NCBI GenBank assembly: GCA_949290575.1 | Contig: CASESJ010000001.1 | Coordinates: 496,001-560,000, forward strand | Reading direction: 5' to 3' | DNA from: an uncultured Clostridia bacterium | GTDB lineage: Bacteria; Bacillota; Clostridia; Christensenellales; Borkfalkiaceae | DNA: 64,000 bases | Shown: piece by piece, positions 24,515 through 33,883 of the stretch | Layout of the letters: the number at the start of each line of letters is the position of its first letter | How positions within the stretch are numbered: position 1 is the first letter of the stretch | Program-made: the position numbers and the translations under genes | The notes under the pieces: generated by a model | The model's input: only the letters and a program-made list of their open reading frames with translations | The model's database searches: none | What the model was told of the DNA's origin: nothing

Positions 24515-26965
24515 TTATTTGTCCTCTATGCCCGTAACGGTGTAGCCGGCATTGTCCACCACGCTTCTGATTTCCTCGTCGGAGACGGGCTGTCTGCTGC
24601 GTATTATGGCGCACTTTTTCTTGAGCTTGACCTCGGCGGAAACGACATTGCTCACCGCCGAAAGAGCCTTTTCCACGCGCGACGCGCAGTGTTCGCAGCA
24701 CATACCCTCTATTGACACAATCTTTTTCATAAATTCTTCTCCCTTTATGCAATTTTTATTTTTATATAAGAGCAATCTGAGCGCGTTGCACACCACAAAC
24801 AGCGACGAAAGCGACATGCATGCGGCGGCAATCATCGGATTGAAAGTAAAGCCGAACGCCGCAAACGCGCCCGCCGCGACGGGTATCATCACAATGTTGT
24901 AAATGAACGCCCAGAAGAGATTTTCTTTTATATTGCGCATGGTTGCCCTGCTTAAATCAAAGGCAGTATCGAGCGCGGATATATCCTCCGAGACGAGCAC
25001 GACGTCCGCCGTATCTATGGCAACGTCCGTTCCCGAGCCTATGGCTATGCCGACGTCCGCCTGTTTCAATGCGGGCGAATCGTTTATGCCGTCGCCCACC
25101 ATTGCGACATATCCTCCGACAGACTGAAGATTGGTAACCGAGCGCAATTTATCTTCGGGCAGCACTTCGGCAACGTAATCGGTTATGCCTACGCTTTCCG
25201 CGACAGACGCGGCGCACGTCTTGCTGTCGCCCGTGAGCATTGCAACGCGCATGCCCCTTCCTTTGAGCAAAGAGACCGTCTTTGCGGCGTTTTCCTTTAA
25301 AGTATCCGATACCGCAATGAGCGCGACGACCTTTTCATCCTCTGCAAAATAGAGCACCGTCTTGCCCTCTTTTGAAAGCGCGTGGGCGGACGAACTCACC
25401 TTTGCAGGTATCTTTATGCCCTTTAAAAGGGCTTCGTTGCCCAGCCTGTATCTCTTGCCCCTGCACTGCGCGGTTGCGCCCTTCCCCACAACATATTCGA
25501 AGTTTTCAACTTCTGAGGCATCGGGGAAGTACTCTGTTATGCACTTTGCTATGGGGTGGTTTGAATGTCTTTCTATGCCGGACGCGACCGACATAAGATA
25601 ATTTTTGTCGCCGCCGAAGACCTGAACATCGCTGACCGAAGGTTTTCCCACCGTCAGCGTAGCCGTCTTGTCGAGCAGAACGCAGTTCACGTCGCACATC
25701 TTCTGCAGAGTTTCGGCGTCCTTATACAGCACTCCGAGCGACGCGCCCTTGCCAGTAGCCGTCATTATGGCAACGGGAGTTGCAAGTCCGAGCGCGCACG
25801 GACAGGAGATTACGAGCACCGAGAGAGCGTAAGTTACGCAATGTTCAGGCACGAACGCGCCGTCTGCAGCCAACCATATTATAAAAGTGAGCAGCGCGAC
25901 GACTATGACCGCAGGCACGAAGATACCCGCAATTCTGTCGGCGAGTTTCTGTATCGGAGCTTTTGAAGCCCCCGCCTCTCTGACCATTTTGACTATCTTT
26001 GAAAGGGTTGTGTCGCTGCCGACTTTGCGCGCGACGACCTTTATTACGCCGCTCGTGTTGAGCGCGGCACTCGTAACTTCGTCCCCCTCTGTCACCTCGA
26101 CGGGCAGACTTTCGCCCGTTATCGCCGACTTATCTATAAACGCGCTGCCTTCGACTATCATGCCGTCGACGGGCACATATTCGCCCTGCTTTACAACGAC
26201 AATATCGCCCGTCGCAACCTCGGAAAGAGGCACGACGCGCTGAACGCCGTTGAATTCCACAGTGACGTTGTCGGGTGCGAGAGAAAGGAGTTTTTCTATC
26301 TCGTCGCCCGTTCTGCGCTTAGCCTTTTCCTCCAACCACTTGCCTATATCCACGAGTGCGAGTATCATTGCCGCGCTCTCGAAGTGCAGGTTCATTGCGT
26401 TGTGCATGGCGTCGTTTCCGATGAAAATGAGCACCGTCAGTCCGACAGAATATGCAAACGACACGCCCGAACCGAGCGCGACCAATGTGTCCATATTAGG
26501 CACTCGCTTAAAAAGCGCGACTGCTCCGCGCGAGAAATAGCGGTAATTTATACCTATCACCGCCGCCGACAGTATCGCCTGATACAGCGCGAACCACCGC
26601 TCGTTACCCATCGACGGGTCGATAAAAAACGGCAGAGGCGCACCGAACATATGCCCCATAGAGACATACATCAGCGGCACTAACAGACAGACGGAGATTA
26701 TAAAGCTTATAAAGAGCCGCCTCTCCTCCGTCGTCTTGGTGTGCACGGGCGTGTCCGCCTGCGCGCTTATTCCGTAGCCGAGCGACCTGACGACGGAAAA
26801 AATTTCCTCTTCGGTAACCGACGCCTCGTCGTAGTCGACTTTCATTGTCTTTCCCATAAGGCTGACTTCGACAAAGTTCACTCCGCCGAGCTTGCCTACG
26901 GCACGCTCTATGCCCGACGAACACGCCGAACACGTCATGCCCGAAATATAATAAGTAGCTGTCAT
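24515..26965 (-). CDS. copA: Copper-translocating P1B-type ATPase with C-terminal CopZ-like domain
   Basis: This 816-residue pump exports Cu(I). It has an N-terminal metal-binding domain (GMTCSAC, Cys12/Cys15), TGES, the intramembrane CPC (Cys388/Cys390), an SNHP motif and GDGIND. The phosphorylation motif reads DKTAT (Asp432), not the near-invariant DKTGT. After the last helix a second metal-binding domain (GMCCEHC, Cys757/Cys760) is fused in frame. Met746 of that domain has its own AAGGGAGAAG ribosome site, so a free CopZ could also be made. Start ATG 26965 is better spaced from AAGGA than ATG 26971. Confidence 0.92.
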   Translation of the reverse strand: MTATYYISGMTCSACSSGIERAVGKLGGVNFVEVSLMGKTMKVDYDEASVTEEEIFSVVRSLGYGISAQADTPVHTKTTEERRLFISFIISVCLLVPLMYVSMGHMFGAPLPFFIDPSMGNERWFALYQAILSAAVIGINYRYFSRGAVALFKRVPNMDTLVALGSGVSFAYSVGLTVLIFIGNDAMHNAMNLHFESAAMILALVDIGKWLEEKAKRRTGDEIEKLLSLAPDNVTVEFNGVQRVVPLSEVATGDIVVVKQGEYVPVDGMIVEGSAFIDKSAITGESLPVEVTEGDEVTSAALNTSGVIKVVARKVGSDTTLSKIVKMVREAGASKAPIQKLADRIAGIFVPAVIVVALLTFIIWLAADGAFVPEHCVTYALSVLVISCPCALGLATPVAIMTATGKGASLGVLYKDAETLQKMCDVNCVLLDKTATLTVGKPSVSDVQVFGGDKNYLMSVASGIERHSNHPIAKCITEYFPDASEVENFEYVVGKGATAQCRGKRYRLGNEALLKGIKIPAKVSSSAHALSKEGKTVLYFAEDEKVVALIAVSDTLKENAAKTVSLLKGRGMRVAMLTGDSKTCAASVAESVGITDYVAEVLPEDKLRSVTNLQSVGGYVAMVGDGINDSPALKQADVGIAIGSGTDVAIDTADVVLVSEDISALDTAFDLSRATMRNIKENLFWAFIYNIVMIPVAAGAFAAFGFTFNPMIAAACMSLSSLFVVCNALRLLLYKNKNCIKGEEFMKKIVSIEGMCCEHCASRVEKALSAVSNVVSAEVKLKKKCAIIRSRQPVSDEEIRSVVDNAGYTVTGIEDK

Positions 26966-26994
26966 ATCCATCCTTAAAACTGAACTGCGGTTTA

Positions 26995-27034
26995 ATTATA
27001 GCCGTTAATTCCTATTTTGTCAATAGGAATTAAC
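26995..27034 (-). promoter_or_regulatory. copA promoter with perfect operator-like dyad
   Basis: On the minus strand TTGACA (27018-27023), 17 nt, TATAAT (26995-27000). A perfect repeat with 13-base arms GTTAATTCCTATT and AATAGGAATTAAC and a 5-nt centre (27004-27034) covers the -35 box. It differs from the dyad at the ArsR-type gene. Confidence 0.8.
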
Positions 27035-27155
27035 CGTTACATAAAACACATTCCCGAAAAATTGCGCGCAGCAATCGTCTGTCGGCGCGGAGACGTATTA
27101 TTTTACGATAAAACAAAGACATTCCGACATAAAAACAGTAAAAAACCACACGATA

Positions 27156-27184
27156 AACGGGCGGCGCATTCTGCGCCGCCCGTC
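27156..27184 (-). terminator. Terminator of the pta-ackA-yceD-rpmF unit
   Basis: ACGGGCGGCGCA and TGCGCCGCCCGT arms around a short loop, followed by TTT on the minus strand. Confidence 0.7.
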
Positions 27185-27199
27185 GGTTTTTGAAATTTA

Positions 27200-27388
27200 T
27201 CAGTTTTTGCTTTCGGATTTGGAAACAACCTCTTGCTTGTCATAGTAGCCGCAGTTAGCGCATACTCTGTGCGCCTGCATTTTTTCGTGACAATGAGGGC
27301 ATTCTACCAGTGTAGGAGCCTCTGCTTTGTAGTTTGCAAATCTCTTGTTCGTTCTGCTCTTTGACTGTTTTCCCTTGGGTACTGCCAT
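27200..27388 (-). CDS. rpmF: 50S ribosomal protein L32
   Basis: L32 is a small zinc-binding protein of the large ribosomal subunit. The 62-residue product starts MAVPKGKQSKSRTNKRFA and has the zinc pairs CPHCHEK and CANCGYY. It follows yceD by 31 nt, the conserved yceD-rpmF arrangement. Confidence 0.96.
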   Translation of the reverse strand: MAVPKGKQSKSRTNKRFANYKAEAPTLVECPHCHEKMQAHRVCANCGYYDKQEVVSKSESKN

Positions 27389-27419
27389 TTTTATCCACCT
27401 CTTCTAAATTTATCTTGAT

Positions 27420-27818
27420 TTAATCCGACGAAGCCGAGCACTTTTCGCACAGCAAGACCTTTGGCTGGCTGAATACGAAAGCGTCTTCCGCTGCAGGCTG
27501 AACATCCAGCCTGGTGCCGTCGTAATAGTAATTATCGGCGTCGTCTTTGTCGGTTACGAACAGCGCGTCATAACTGAACGATATTTCGCTGCGCGCATCC
27601 TCGAGACAGTACGAACACTGCCCCTTGAGCGCGTACGCTATCTTCAGCGTGACGCCCACGCTGTCGTCTTCGTAAATTTCATAACTGCCGCTCACCTTTA
27701 TGTTGCCTTCAACCTCGCACAAGGGAAGAACCGTCTTCCCCTCGGGCGGAGGACATTCGTAAGCGAAGTCGCCGACATATTTTCTGAGGGCTATCTGCTT
27801 TTTTACTTCAATAATCAT
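27420..27818 (-). CDS. yceD: YceD/DUF177 family protein
   Basis: YceD-family proteins are implicated in 23S rRNA accumulation and large-subunit assembly and are encoded next to rpmF. This 132-residue protein shows the DUF177 CSYCLEDARSEISFSYDALF segment and a C-terminal CEKC motif. Identification rests on these and on the neighbouring rpmF. Confidence 0.85.
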   Translation of the reverse strand: MIIEVKKQIALRKYVGDFAYECPPPEGKTVLPLCEVEGNIKVSGSYEIYEDDSVGVTLKIAYALKGQCSYCLEDARSEISFSYDALFVTDKDDADNYYYDGTRLDVQPAAEDAFVFSQPKVLLCEKCSASSD

Positions 27819-27909
27819 AGCCGAACCGACTTAGTCAATTATATTATACGTGCAGAACTTTGTCAACTCATTTTGAAAGCAAAGAATACTTATTTTTAAT
27901 ATATTCGCA

Positions 27910-29106
27910 TTAAACGAGCGCGAGAGTTTCCCTTGCTATAACAAGTTCTTCGTTGGTGGGAATTACGAGCACTTTAACCTTGCTGCCCTTTGCGGAAATT
28001 TCGCGGATTGCACCCGTATTTTTACCTTCGTTGGACTTCTTGTCGAGCTTGACGCCGAGGAATTCGAGCCCTTCGCACACGCCTGCGCGGATGATGGGCG
28101 TATTTTCGCCTATGCCTGCGGTGAAGACTATGCAGTCAAGTCCGCCCATAGCTGCGGCATAAGAGCCGACGAATTTCTTGGTCTGATAAGCAAACATATC
28201 GAGGGCGAGCTGGCACCTGGTGTTGCCCTGCTCTGCGCCTGCGATGAGGTCTCTGAAGTCGCTCGAAACGCCAGAAATACCCGCAACGCCGCACTCTTTA
28301 TTGAGATATGTAACCATATCTGCAGCGTTGAGACCCTTCTTGCGAGCGAGGAACTCTACAGCCGACGCGTCTATGCAGCCCGAACGAGTACCCATAAGCA
28401 CGCCGTCGAGTGGCGTGAAGCTCATGGAAGTATCCACGCACTTGCCGCCGTCAACCGCCGAGATGGACGAGCCGTTGCCGAGGTGGCAGGTGACGATTTT
28501 CAAATCTTCGGGTTTCTTGCCCATATACTTTGCAGCTTCCTGAGAAACGAATTTATGCGATGTGCCGTGAGCACCGTATTTGCGCACGCCGTATGCCTTG
28601 TAATCTTCGTACTTGATGCCGAACATGTACGCCTTTTCGGGCATGGTCTGGTGGAAGGACGAGTCAAACACGAGCACCATGGGCGTGCCGGGCATTACGT
28701 CCATGCAGGCACGCAGACCCGTTGCTGCCGCGGGGTTGTGCAGGGGTGCGAGTTCGAAGGTCTTTTCCTCGAGAGTTTTGATAACTTCGGGAGTTACCAG
28801 CGTGGGTGCTTTGAAGTATTCGCCCGATGCGACAACTCTGTGTCCGACCGCGCCGATTTCCGTCATGGAGGAGATGACGCCCACTTCTTCGTCGGTGAGA
28901 GCTTTCAGAACGAGCTCGATTGCAATTTTGTGGCTGGGCATGTCCTGTTCGTAGACCTTTTCCTTGCCGTTGCCCTTTGCCTTGAGCACAGAGCCCTTTA
29001 TGCCTATTCTTTCGACGTTACCTTTTGCGAGAACGCCTTCGGTTTCCATATCTATGAGCTGATACTTTAAAGACGAGCTGCCTGCATTAACTACGAGTAT
29101 TTTCAT
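27910..29106 (-). CDS. ackA: Acetate kinase
   Basis: AckA converts acetyl phosphate and ADP to acetate and ATP in fermentation. The 398-residue protein has the ASKHA signatures VVNAGSSSLKYQL at the N-terminus, HRVVASGEYF, and THLGNGSS-like TCHLGNGSSI. ATG 29106 is the family start; an in-frame TTG at 29115 lies nearer to the AGGGG site, leaving some doubt. pta is immediately upstream. Confidence 0.96.
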   Translation of the reverse strand: MKILVVNAGSSSLKYQLIDMETEGVLAKGNVERIGIKGSVLKAKGNGKEKVYEQDMPSHKIAIELVLKALTDEEVGVISSMTEIGAVGHRVVASGEYFKAPTLVTPEVIKTLEEKTFELAPLHNPAAATGLRACMDVMPGTPMVLVFDSSFHQTMPEKAYMFGIKYEDYKAYGVRKYGAHGTSHKFVSQEAAKYMGKKPEDLKIVTCHLGNGSSISAVDGGKCVDTSMSFTPLDGVLMGTRSGCIDASAVEFLARKKGLNAADMVTYLNKECGVAGISGVSSDFRDLIAGAEQGNTRCQLALDMFAYQTKKFVGSYAAAMGGLDCIVFTAGIGENTPIIRAGVCEGLEFLGVKLDKKSNEGKNTGAIREISAKGSKVKVLVIPTNEELVIARETLALV

Positions 29107-29127
29107 TCTTGTCAATTTCCCCTTATA

Positions 29128-30135
29128 TTATTCTGCCTGAAGAGCCGTAACCGCTACCGTTGCGACGATATCTTCCACGTTGCAGCCGCGGGAGAGGTCG
29201 TTCAGGGGCTTTGCAAAGCCCTGGCATACGGGTCCGATTGCCATATAGTTGCCGAAACGCTGCGCTATCTTGTAGCCGATGTTGCCCGCGTTGATGTTGG
29301 GGAATACGAATACGTTTGCATGTCCCGCAACTGCCGAACCAGGTGCTTTGAGCTGTCCTACTTCGGGTGCGACTGCCGCGTCGAACTGGAACTCGCCGTC
29401 GAGCGCGAGGTCGGGAGCCATAGCCTTTGCAAGCGCGGTTGCCTCCTGCACCTTTGGTACGGACTTGAAGTATTTATCGTCGTTGCCGCTACCCTTTGTC
29501 GAGAAGGAGAGCATTGCAACTCTGGGTTCTATTCCGGCGATAGCCTTTGCCGTCTTTGCGGAAGATACGGCGATATCCGCAAGCTGCTGTGCGTCGGGTT
29601 CGATATTGATTGCGCAGTCTGCAAATACTGCCACGCCGTCGGGATTGTAAGGATTAGCCGAACCTTCGGGTGCTATCATTATAAAGCAGCTCGAAACAGT
29701 CTTTATGCCGGGAGCCGTCTTGACTACCTGAAGTCCGGGACGGAGAGTATTTGCCGTCGAATGGCACGCGCCGGAAACATATCCGTCTACGTCGCCCGCC
29801 TTGAGCATGAGCGCGCCGAACATCGTTCTGTCCTTTGCCTGCTTTAAAGCCTCTTCCTGCGTCATGCCCTTAGCCTTTCTTGCCTCGTAAAGAATTTCGG
29901 CATAGGCTGCCGTCTTGTCCGACGTGAGAGGGTCTATGAGCGTTATGCCCGTAAGGTCAACTTCGGGTGCAACCTTTTTGCACTCCTCCTCGTTGCCGAT
30001 AAGTACTATTTTGGCTATTCCCTGTTTTGTGATTTCTGCGGCCGCCTGAACAACGCGCTTGTCCTCGCCTTCGCAAAGCACAATCGTCTTGTTGAGTTTT
30101 GCTGCCTTGACCTTGATTTCCTCAAGTAACGACAT
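29128..30135 (-). CDS. pta: Phosphate acetyltransferase
   Basis: Pta makes acetyl phosphate from acetyl-CoA, the first step of the Pta-AckA acetate pathway. The 335-residue protein is the short form without N-terminal regulatory domains. Recognisable segments are VLCEGEDKRVVQAA near the N-terminus, SGACHSTANTLRPGLQ, and the C-terminal FPNINAGNIGYKIAQR block. AAGGAGAAAG precedes the ATG. ackA follows 21 nt downstream. Confidence 0.96.
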   Translation of the reverse strand: MSLLEEIKVKAAKLNKTIVLCEGEDKRVVQAAAEITKQGIAKIVLIGNEEECKKVAPEVDLTGITLIDPLTSDKTAAYAEILYEARKAKGMTQEEALKQAKDRTMFGALMLKAGDVDGYVSGACHSTANTLRPGLQVVKTAPGIKTVSSCFIMIAPEGSANPYNPDGVAVFADCAINIEPDAQQLADIAVSSAKTAKAIAGIEPRVAMLSFSTKGSGNDDKYFKSVPKVQEATALAKAMAPDLALDGEFQFDAAVAPEVGQLKAPGSAVAGHANVFVFPNINAGNIGYKIAQRFGNYMAIGPVCQGFAKPLNDLSRGCNVEDIVATVAVTALQAE

Positions 30136-30247
30136 ATCTCTTTCTCCTTAAAACGCTTTATTTATCCGTCGGGATGGTGTATAATATCCGCAACGGTTTT
30201 TTAACATTGTTATTATATAACATTTTTTTTGTATTGTAAAGATAATA

Positions 30248-31399
30248 ATGAAAATTTGTGCGATAATTTGCGAATTTAATCCCTTTCACAACGGTCACGC
30301 CTACCTCATCGAACAGATAAGAGCTTCAAAAAAGTTTGACGCCGTTCTCTGCATAATGAGCGGCAGTTTCACGCAGCGCGGCGACATTGCGGTATGCGAT
30401 AAGTTCACGCGCGCCCGCCACGCGGTGACGGGCGGCGCGGACTGCGTTATCGAACTGCCCGCGCCCTTTGCCGTCGCGCCCGCGCCCATCTTTGCCCAAG
30501 GCGCGGTGAAAATTCTTAGCTCAATTCCCGCCGTCAGAGCCCTCGCTTTCGGCTGCGAGGAAAAAATTGACTTTTTTCGCGCCGCACGCGTCTCCGCAGA
30601 CGAGAACGAGGAATTCAGAAGCACGCTGAACTCCCTCCTCTCCGCGGGCGAGAGCTATGCAAAAAGCTACTGCGCCGCAATCGGAAAACTGAGCGGCGAA
30701 AACGTCGTCGGCTCGCCGAACAACATTCTCGGCATCGAGTACGCAAAGGCAATTTTAAAATACCGACCCGATATCGAAATCTTTCCCGTTGAGCGCGTGG
30801 GCGGCGGCTACAACGACGAGCACCTTTACGAAAACTATTCATCTGCGAGCGCGATACGCGCTCACCTCGGCGAAAGACAGACGGCAGGCTGTCTGCCAGA
30901 CTGCGTCATGGCTGATTTGCCGCGCGACTTACAGCTCGCCGAACGCTGGAACGACATAATGCGCTATGCGCTGGCGCGCGCTGAAAAGGACGACCTGAAG
31001 AGAATTTTCGGCTGCGGCGAGGGGCTGGAGCACAAGCTCAAGAGCCTCGTCACCCTGCCGACGGAGCAGATTATAGCCGAGGCGACCTCAAAGAGATACC
31101 CCTCCTCACGCATAAGACGCATTCTTGCGGCAAACGCCCTCGGACTGTATGCCGACGAGGTCCGCACGCTCTCTGAAGACGGCGGATACATCAAACCTCT
31201 CGCCGTAAAAGGGAGCGCGTGCGACGAGCTTTTCAAAGAGCTCGCCCGTTCGCCCTACCCCGTGATAATAAAACAGCGCGACCTCGGAACGCTCGACGCG
31301 CCGTCGCGCAGGCTGTACGAACTCTCTTCCGTATGCGACGACGTGAGGGCTGCGGTTGCGAGAGAGAGCGCATATGATTTCACTCTGAAAAAAGTATAA
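30248..31399 (+). CDS. tmcAL: tRNA(Met) cytidine acetate ligase
   Basis: TmcAL (YlbM) uses ATP and acetate to form N4-acetylcytidine at the wobble position of elongator tRNA-Met. The 383-residue protein has the nucleotidyltransferase motif CEFNPFHNGHAYLI at the N-terminus, then SGSFTQRGDIAVCDKFTRA and GSPNNILGIEYAKA. It is divergent from pta-ackA, which produces its acetate substrate. No Shine-Dalgarno is evident before the ATG; a weak -10-like TATTGT lies just upstream, so it may be short-leadered. Confidence 0.92.
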   Translation: MKICAIICEFNPFHNGHAYLIEQIRASKKFDAVLCIMSGSFTQRGDIAVCDKFTRARHAVTGGADCVIELPAPFAVAPAPIFAQGAVKILSSIPAVRALAFGCEEKIDFFRAARVSADENEEFRSTLNSLLSAGESYAKSYCAAIGKLSGENVVGSPNNILGIEYAKAILKYRPDIEIFPVERVGGGYNDEHLYENYSSASAIRAHLGERQTAGCLPDCVMADLPRDLQLAERWNDIMRYALARAEKDDLKRIFGCGEGLEHKLKSLVTLPTEQIIAEATSKRYPSSRIRRILAANALGLYADEVRTLSEDGGYIKPLAVKGSACDELFKELARSPYPVIIKQRDLGTLDAPSRRLYELSSVCDDVRAAVARESAYDFTLKKV

Positions 31400-31405
31400 T
31401 TTCAA

Positions 31406-31446
31406 GAGCCGCGCCGCACAATCGTGCGGCGCAGCTCTGCATTTTT
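31406..31446 (+). terminator. Terminator after tmcAL
   Basis: GAGCCGCGCCGCAC and GTGCGGCGCAGCTC form a near-perfect hairpin, followed by TGCATTTTT. A second GC-rich hairpin at 31469-31499 may serve sigG on the other strand. Confidence 0.7.
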
Positions 31447-31528
31447 ACGGAGTTCAACAAGACGCCGCCGCGCAGAAAATTTCTGCGCGGCGGCGTTAAA
31501 TTTATTTATACAAAATTAATCTTGCCAA

Positions 31529-32299
31529 TCAGCCGATCTCGGCGCGAATGCGTCTTAAAGCCGATTTTTCGAGGCGGGAAACCTGCGCCTGGGAGATGCC
31601 GACCTGTCCTGAAATTTCCGTCTGGGTCTTGCCCTCGAAGTAGCGCAGCAGCACTATGCTCTTTTCCCTGCCGTCAAGCTTGGATATCGCCTCGTACAGA
31701 GCGGCTTTTTCCGTCCATGCCTCGTCGTTGTTCTTCTGGTCGAAAATCTGGTCGACAAGCAGCAGCTCGTCGCCCGACTTGTTATAGACGGGGTCATAGA
31801 GCGAAACGGGGTCGGAAATTGCGTCCAGAGCGTAGGCAACTTCGGAAACGGCTATATTCATCTTGCCAGCTATCTTATCGTAGGTGACGTTTTCGTCCTC
31901 GACTTCGAGCTCTTCCCTCACCTTTAAAATTCTGTAAGCGGTGTCCCTTATGGAGCGGGATACCCTCAGACTGTTGCCGTCGCGCAGATACCTCTTGATT
32001 TCGCCCATTATCATGGGCACGGCGTAGGTCGAAAAGCGCACGCCCACGCTCATATCGAAATTGTCTATAGCCTTTATAAGTCCGACGCAACCTGCCTGAA
32101 AGACGTCGTCCGCGTTGGCATTCTTCGCCCAGAACCTCTTGACAAGCGATAAGACCAACCGCATATTGCCTATGGTGAATTTTTCCCTCGCCTGCTCGTC
32201 GCCCGCCTTCAGGCGGCGCATGAGCTCGTCCTGTTCAGCCGCGCTCAGCTTGGGAAGCCCCGATGTGTCCACTCCGCAAATGACAACTTTTTGTAACAT
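31529..32299 (-). CDS. sigG: RNA polymerase forespore sigma factor SigG
   Basis: SigG drives late forespore transcription. The 256-residue protein has the SigG N-terminal signature VVICGVDTSGLPKL, region 2 (GNMRLVLSLVKRF to FSTYAVPMIMGEIKRYLRD), region 3, and region 4 with GISQAQVSRLEK. I chose ATG 32299 because AGGAGGTG is ideally spaced and the family starts there; the frame is open further upstream. It follows sigE by 90 nt, as in the spoIIG-spoIIIG arrangement. Confidence 0.95.
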   Translation of the reverse strand: MLQKVVICGVDTSGLPKLSAAEQDELMRRLKAGDEQAREKFTIGNMRLVLSLVKRFWAKNANADDVFQAGCVGLIKAIDNFDMSVGVRFSTYAVPMIMGEIKRYLRDGNSLRVSRSIRDTAYRILKVREELEVEDENVTYDKIAGKMNIAVSEVAYALDAISDPVSLYDPVYNKSGDELLLVDQIFDQKNNDEAWTEKAALYEAISKLDGREKSIVLLRYFEGKTQTEISGQVGISQAQVSRLEKSALRRIRAEIG

Positions 32300-32389
32300 A
32301 ACGCACCTCCTATGTATACAGACTTCAAGTGCGGAAATGTACAAAGATTGAATTTTAATTTGCGTGCAACAGATTGCAACCGTTAGAAG

Positions 32390-33088
32390 TTATATGCGGC
32401 GGCTGATGTCCTTTTTGAGCTTTATAATTATCTTTTTTTCAAGGCGGGATATGTAACTTTGCGAAATTCCGAGGCTGTCGGCGACGTCCTTTTGCGTCAT
32501 CTCTTCGCCGCCGTCCAGACCGAAGCGCATGCGCATGATTTTTTGTTCCCTCGGCGACAGGCGGGAGAGCGAAGCCTTTAAAAGTTCCCTTTCCACTCCG
32601 CCCTCGATATCGGAATAGACGCAGTCGGCGTCCGTGCCCATGACGTCGGAGAGAAGCAGTTCGTTGCCCTCCCAATCGGTGTTGAGAGGTTCGTCGAATG
32701 AAACTTCCTGTCTGAGCCGCGAGAGCCTGCGAAGATACATCAGAATTTCGTTCTCGATACAGCGCGAGGCGTAAGTTGCAAGCTTTATGTTTTTATCCGC
32801 TCTGAAGGAATTTATAGCCTTGATAAGCCCTATCGTGCCGACCGAGACGAGGTCGTCGCCGTCCGCGCCCGAGCCTTCGAACTTTTTAGCTATGTAGACA
32901 ACCAGCCTTAAGTTGTGCTCGACGAGCTCGTTACGCGCCTTGCTGTCGCCGCCCTCCATGAGCTCTAAAGCCTCCCGTTCCTCCTCGCCCGAAAGGGGCA
33001 GAGGCAACGCCTCTGTGCCGCAGATGTAGTCGAGAGTGTTTTCGCCGAAAATCGAACGTAAAAGTTTTTTGAGAAAATCAAGCATCAT
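32390..33088 (-). CDS. sigE: RNA polymerase mother-cell sigma factor SigE
   Basis: SigE is the first mother-cell sigma factor, made as an inactive precursor cleaved by SpoIIGA. The 232-residue protein has a pro-sequence of about 30 residues, region 2 ([13 protein letters not shown] to [18 protein letters not shown]), and region 4 with [13 protein letters not shown]. Its ATG overlaps the spoIIGA stop (ATGA), so translation is coupled. Confidence 0.95.
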   Translation of the reverse strand: MMLDFLKKLLRSIFGENTLDYICGTEALPLPLSGEEEREALELMEGGDSKARNELVEHNLRLVVYIAKKFEGSGADGDDLVSVGTIGLIKAINSFRADKNIKLATYASRCIENEILMYLRRLSRLRQEVSFDEPLNTDWEGNELLLSDVMGTDADCVYSDIEGGVERELLKASLSRLSPREQKIMRMRFGLDGGEEMTQKDVADSLGISQSYISRLEKKIIIKLKKDISRRI

Positions 33089-33873
33089 TCCGCCTCCGCA
33101 ATGTCGGGGTGAAGCACAGCGCGACCCTCCGCAGAGGGCGAAACGCAGAACAACACTCCGCGTAAAGTGACAACTCTTTCTCCGTAGTCAATCTCAATTT
33201 TATCGGCGGTAAATACGGGTAGTTTTCCTTTGCCTGCCACAGTATGTACAGAGACGAAATTTTTTATTCCGTCAACATTCACAATCTTTTCGGCGTCGCT
33301 TTGCGAAATTACGCTGACGGGACTGCCTGCGCGATAAACTTTGTTGCCGCTGTCGAAAAACGCCTGCACCTTTACACTGCATTGACCCGCATATATGCGG
33401 CAGGCAACGCTTGCCTTTGCCCTTTTTGAAATAAATTTTGAAGCAATCTTTTTAACAGCCAGAGCAAGTACCAGCGCGGCAAACAGCGGAATACCTACGG
33501 GTACGGAGGAGAGAATTACCCCGCCGCCCTGCTCATAACTCATACCCGTCAGAGAGAAAACCGCAATCAGTCCGCCGCCTAACGCAAAGGTAATCAGAGA
33601 GAATACCGCGGTAAATTTAAGATATGCCCTGACGCGCTGAAATATGCCTGCCGCGGCACAGAGTGCCGCGCCCGCGATTAGCTTTATTATGGTTGCCAGC
33701 CAGCCGCCCGTACCGAAGAGCGGAAAGACGACGGCAAAGCACGCGCCGAGAACGGAGGCTATGCCTATCCGCCACAAACCCGTCCTGTTTTTAGTTATTG
33801 CCTTCGCCGCGAACAGCAGGCAGAAATCCATGCAGAAATTTTCGGCGAGAGCGTACTCGATGTAAACCTGCAT
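33085..33873 (-). CDS. spoIIGA: SpoIIGA sporulation protease
   Basis: SpoIIGA is a membrane aspartic protease that processes pro-SigE. The 262-residue product has five to six N-terminal helices (about 1-140) and a soluble C-terminal domain containing FFDSGNKVY, the expected DSG catalytic motif. I chose ATG 33873 ([13 protein letters not shown], matching the family start), not the ORF limit at 33936, which would translate the dusB terminator. This ATG lies 10 nt after a TATAAT box and has no Shine-Dalgarno. Confidence 0.92.
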   Translation of the reverse strand: MQVYIEYALAENFCMDFCLLFAAKAITKNRTGLWRIGIASVLGACFAVVFPLFGTGGWLATIIKLIAGAALCAAAGIFQRVRAYLKFTAVFSLITFALGGGLIAVFSLTGMSYEQGGGVILSSVPVGIPLFAALVLALAVKKIASKFISKRAKASVACRIYAGQCSVKVQAFFDSGNKVYRAGSPVSVISQSDAEKIVNVDGIKNFVSVHTVAGKGKLPVFTADKIEIDYGERVVTLRGVLFCVSPSAEGRAVLHPDIAEAE

Positions 33874-33883
33874 TGCGGGTTGT

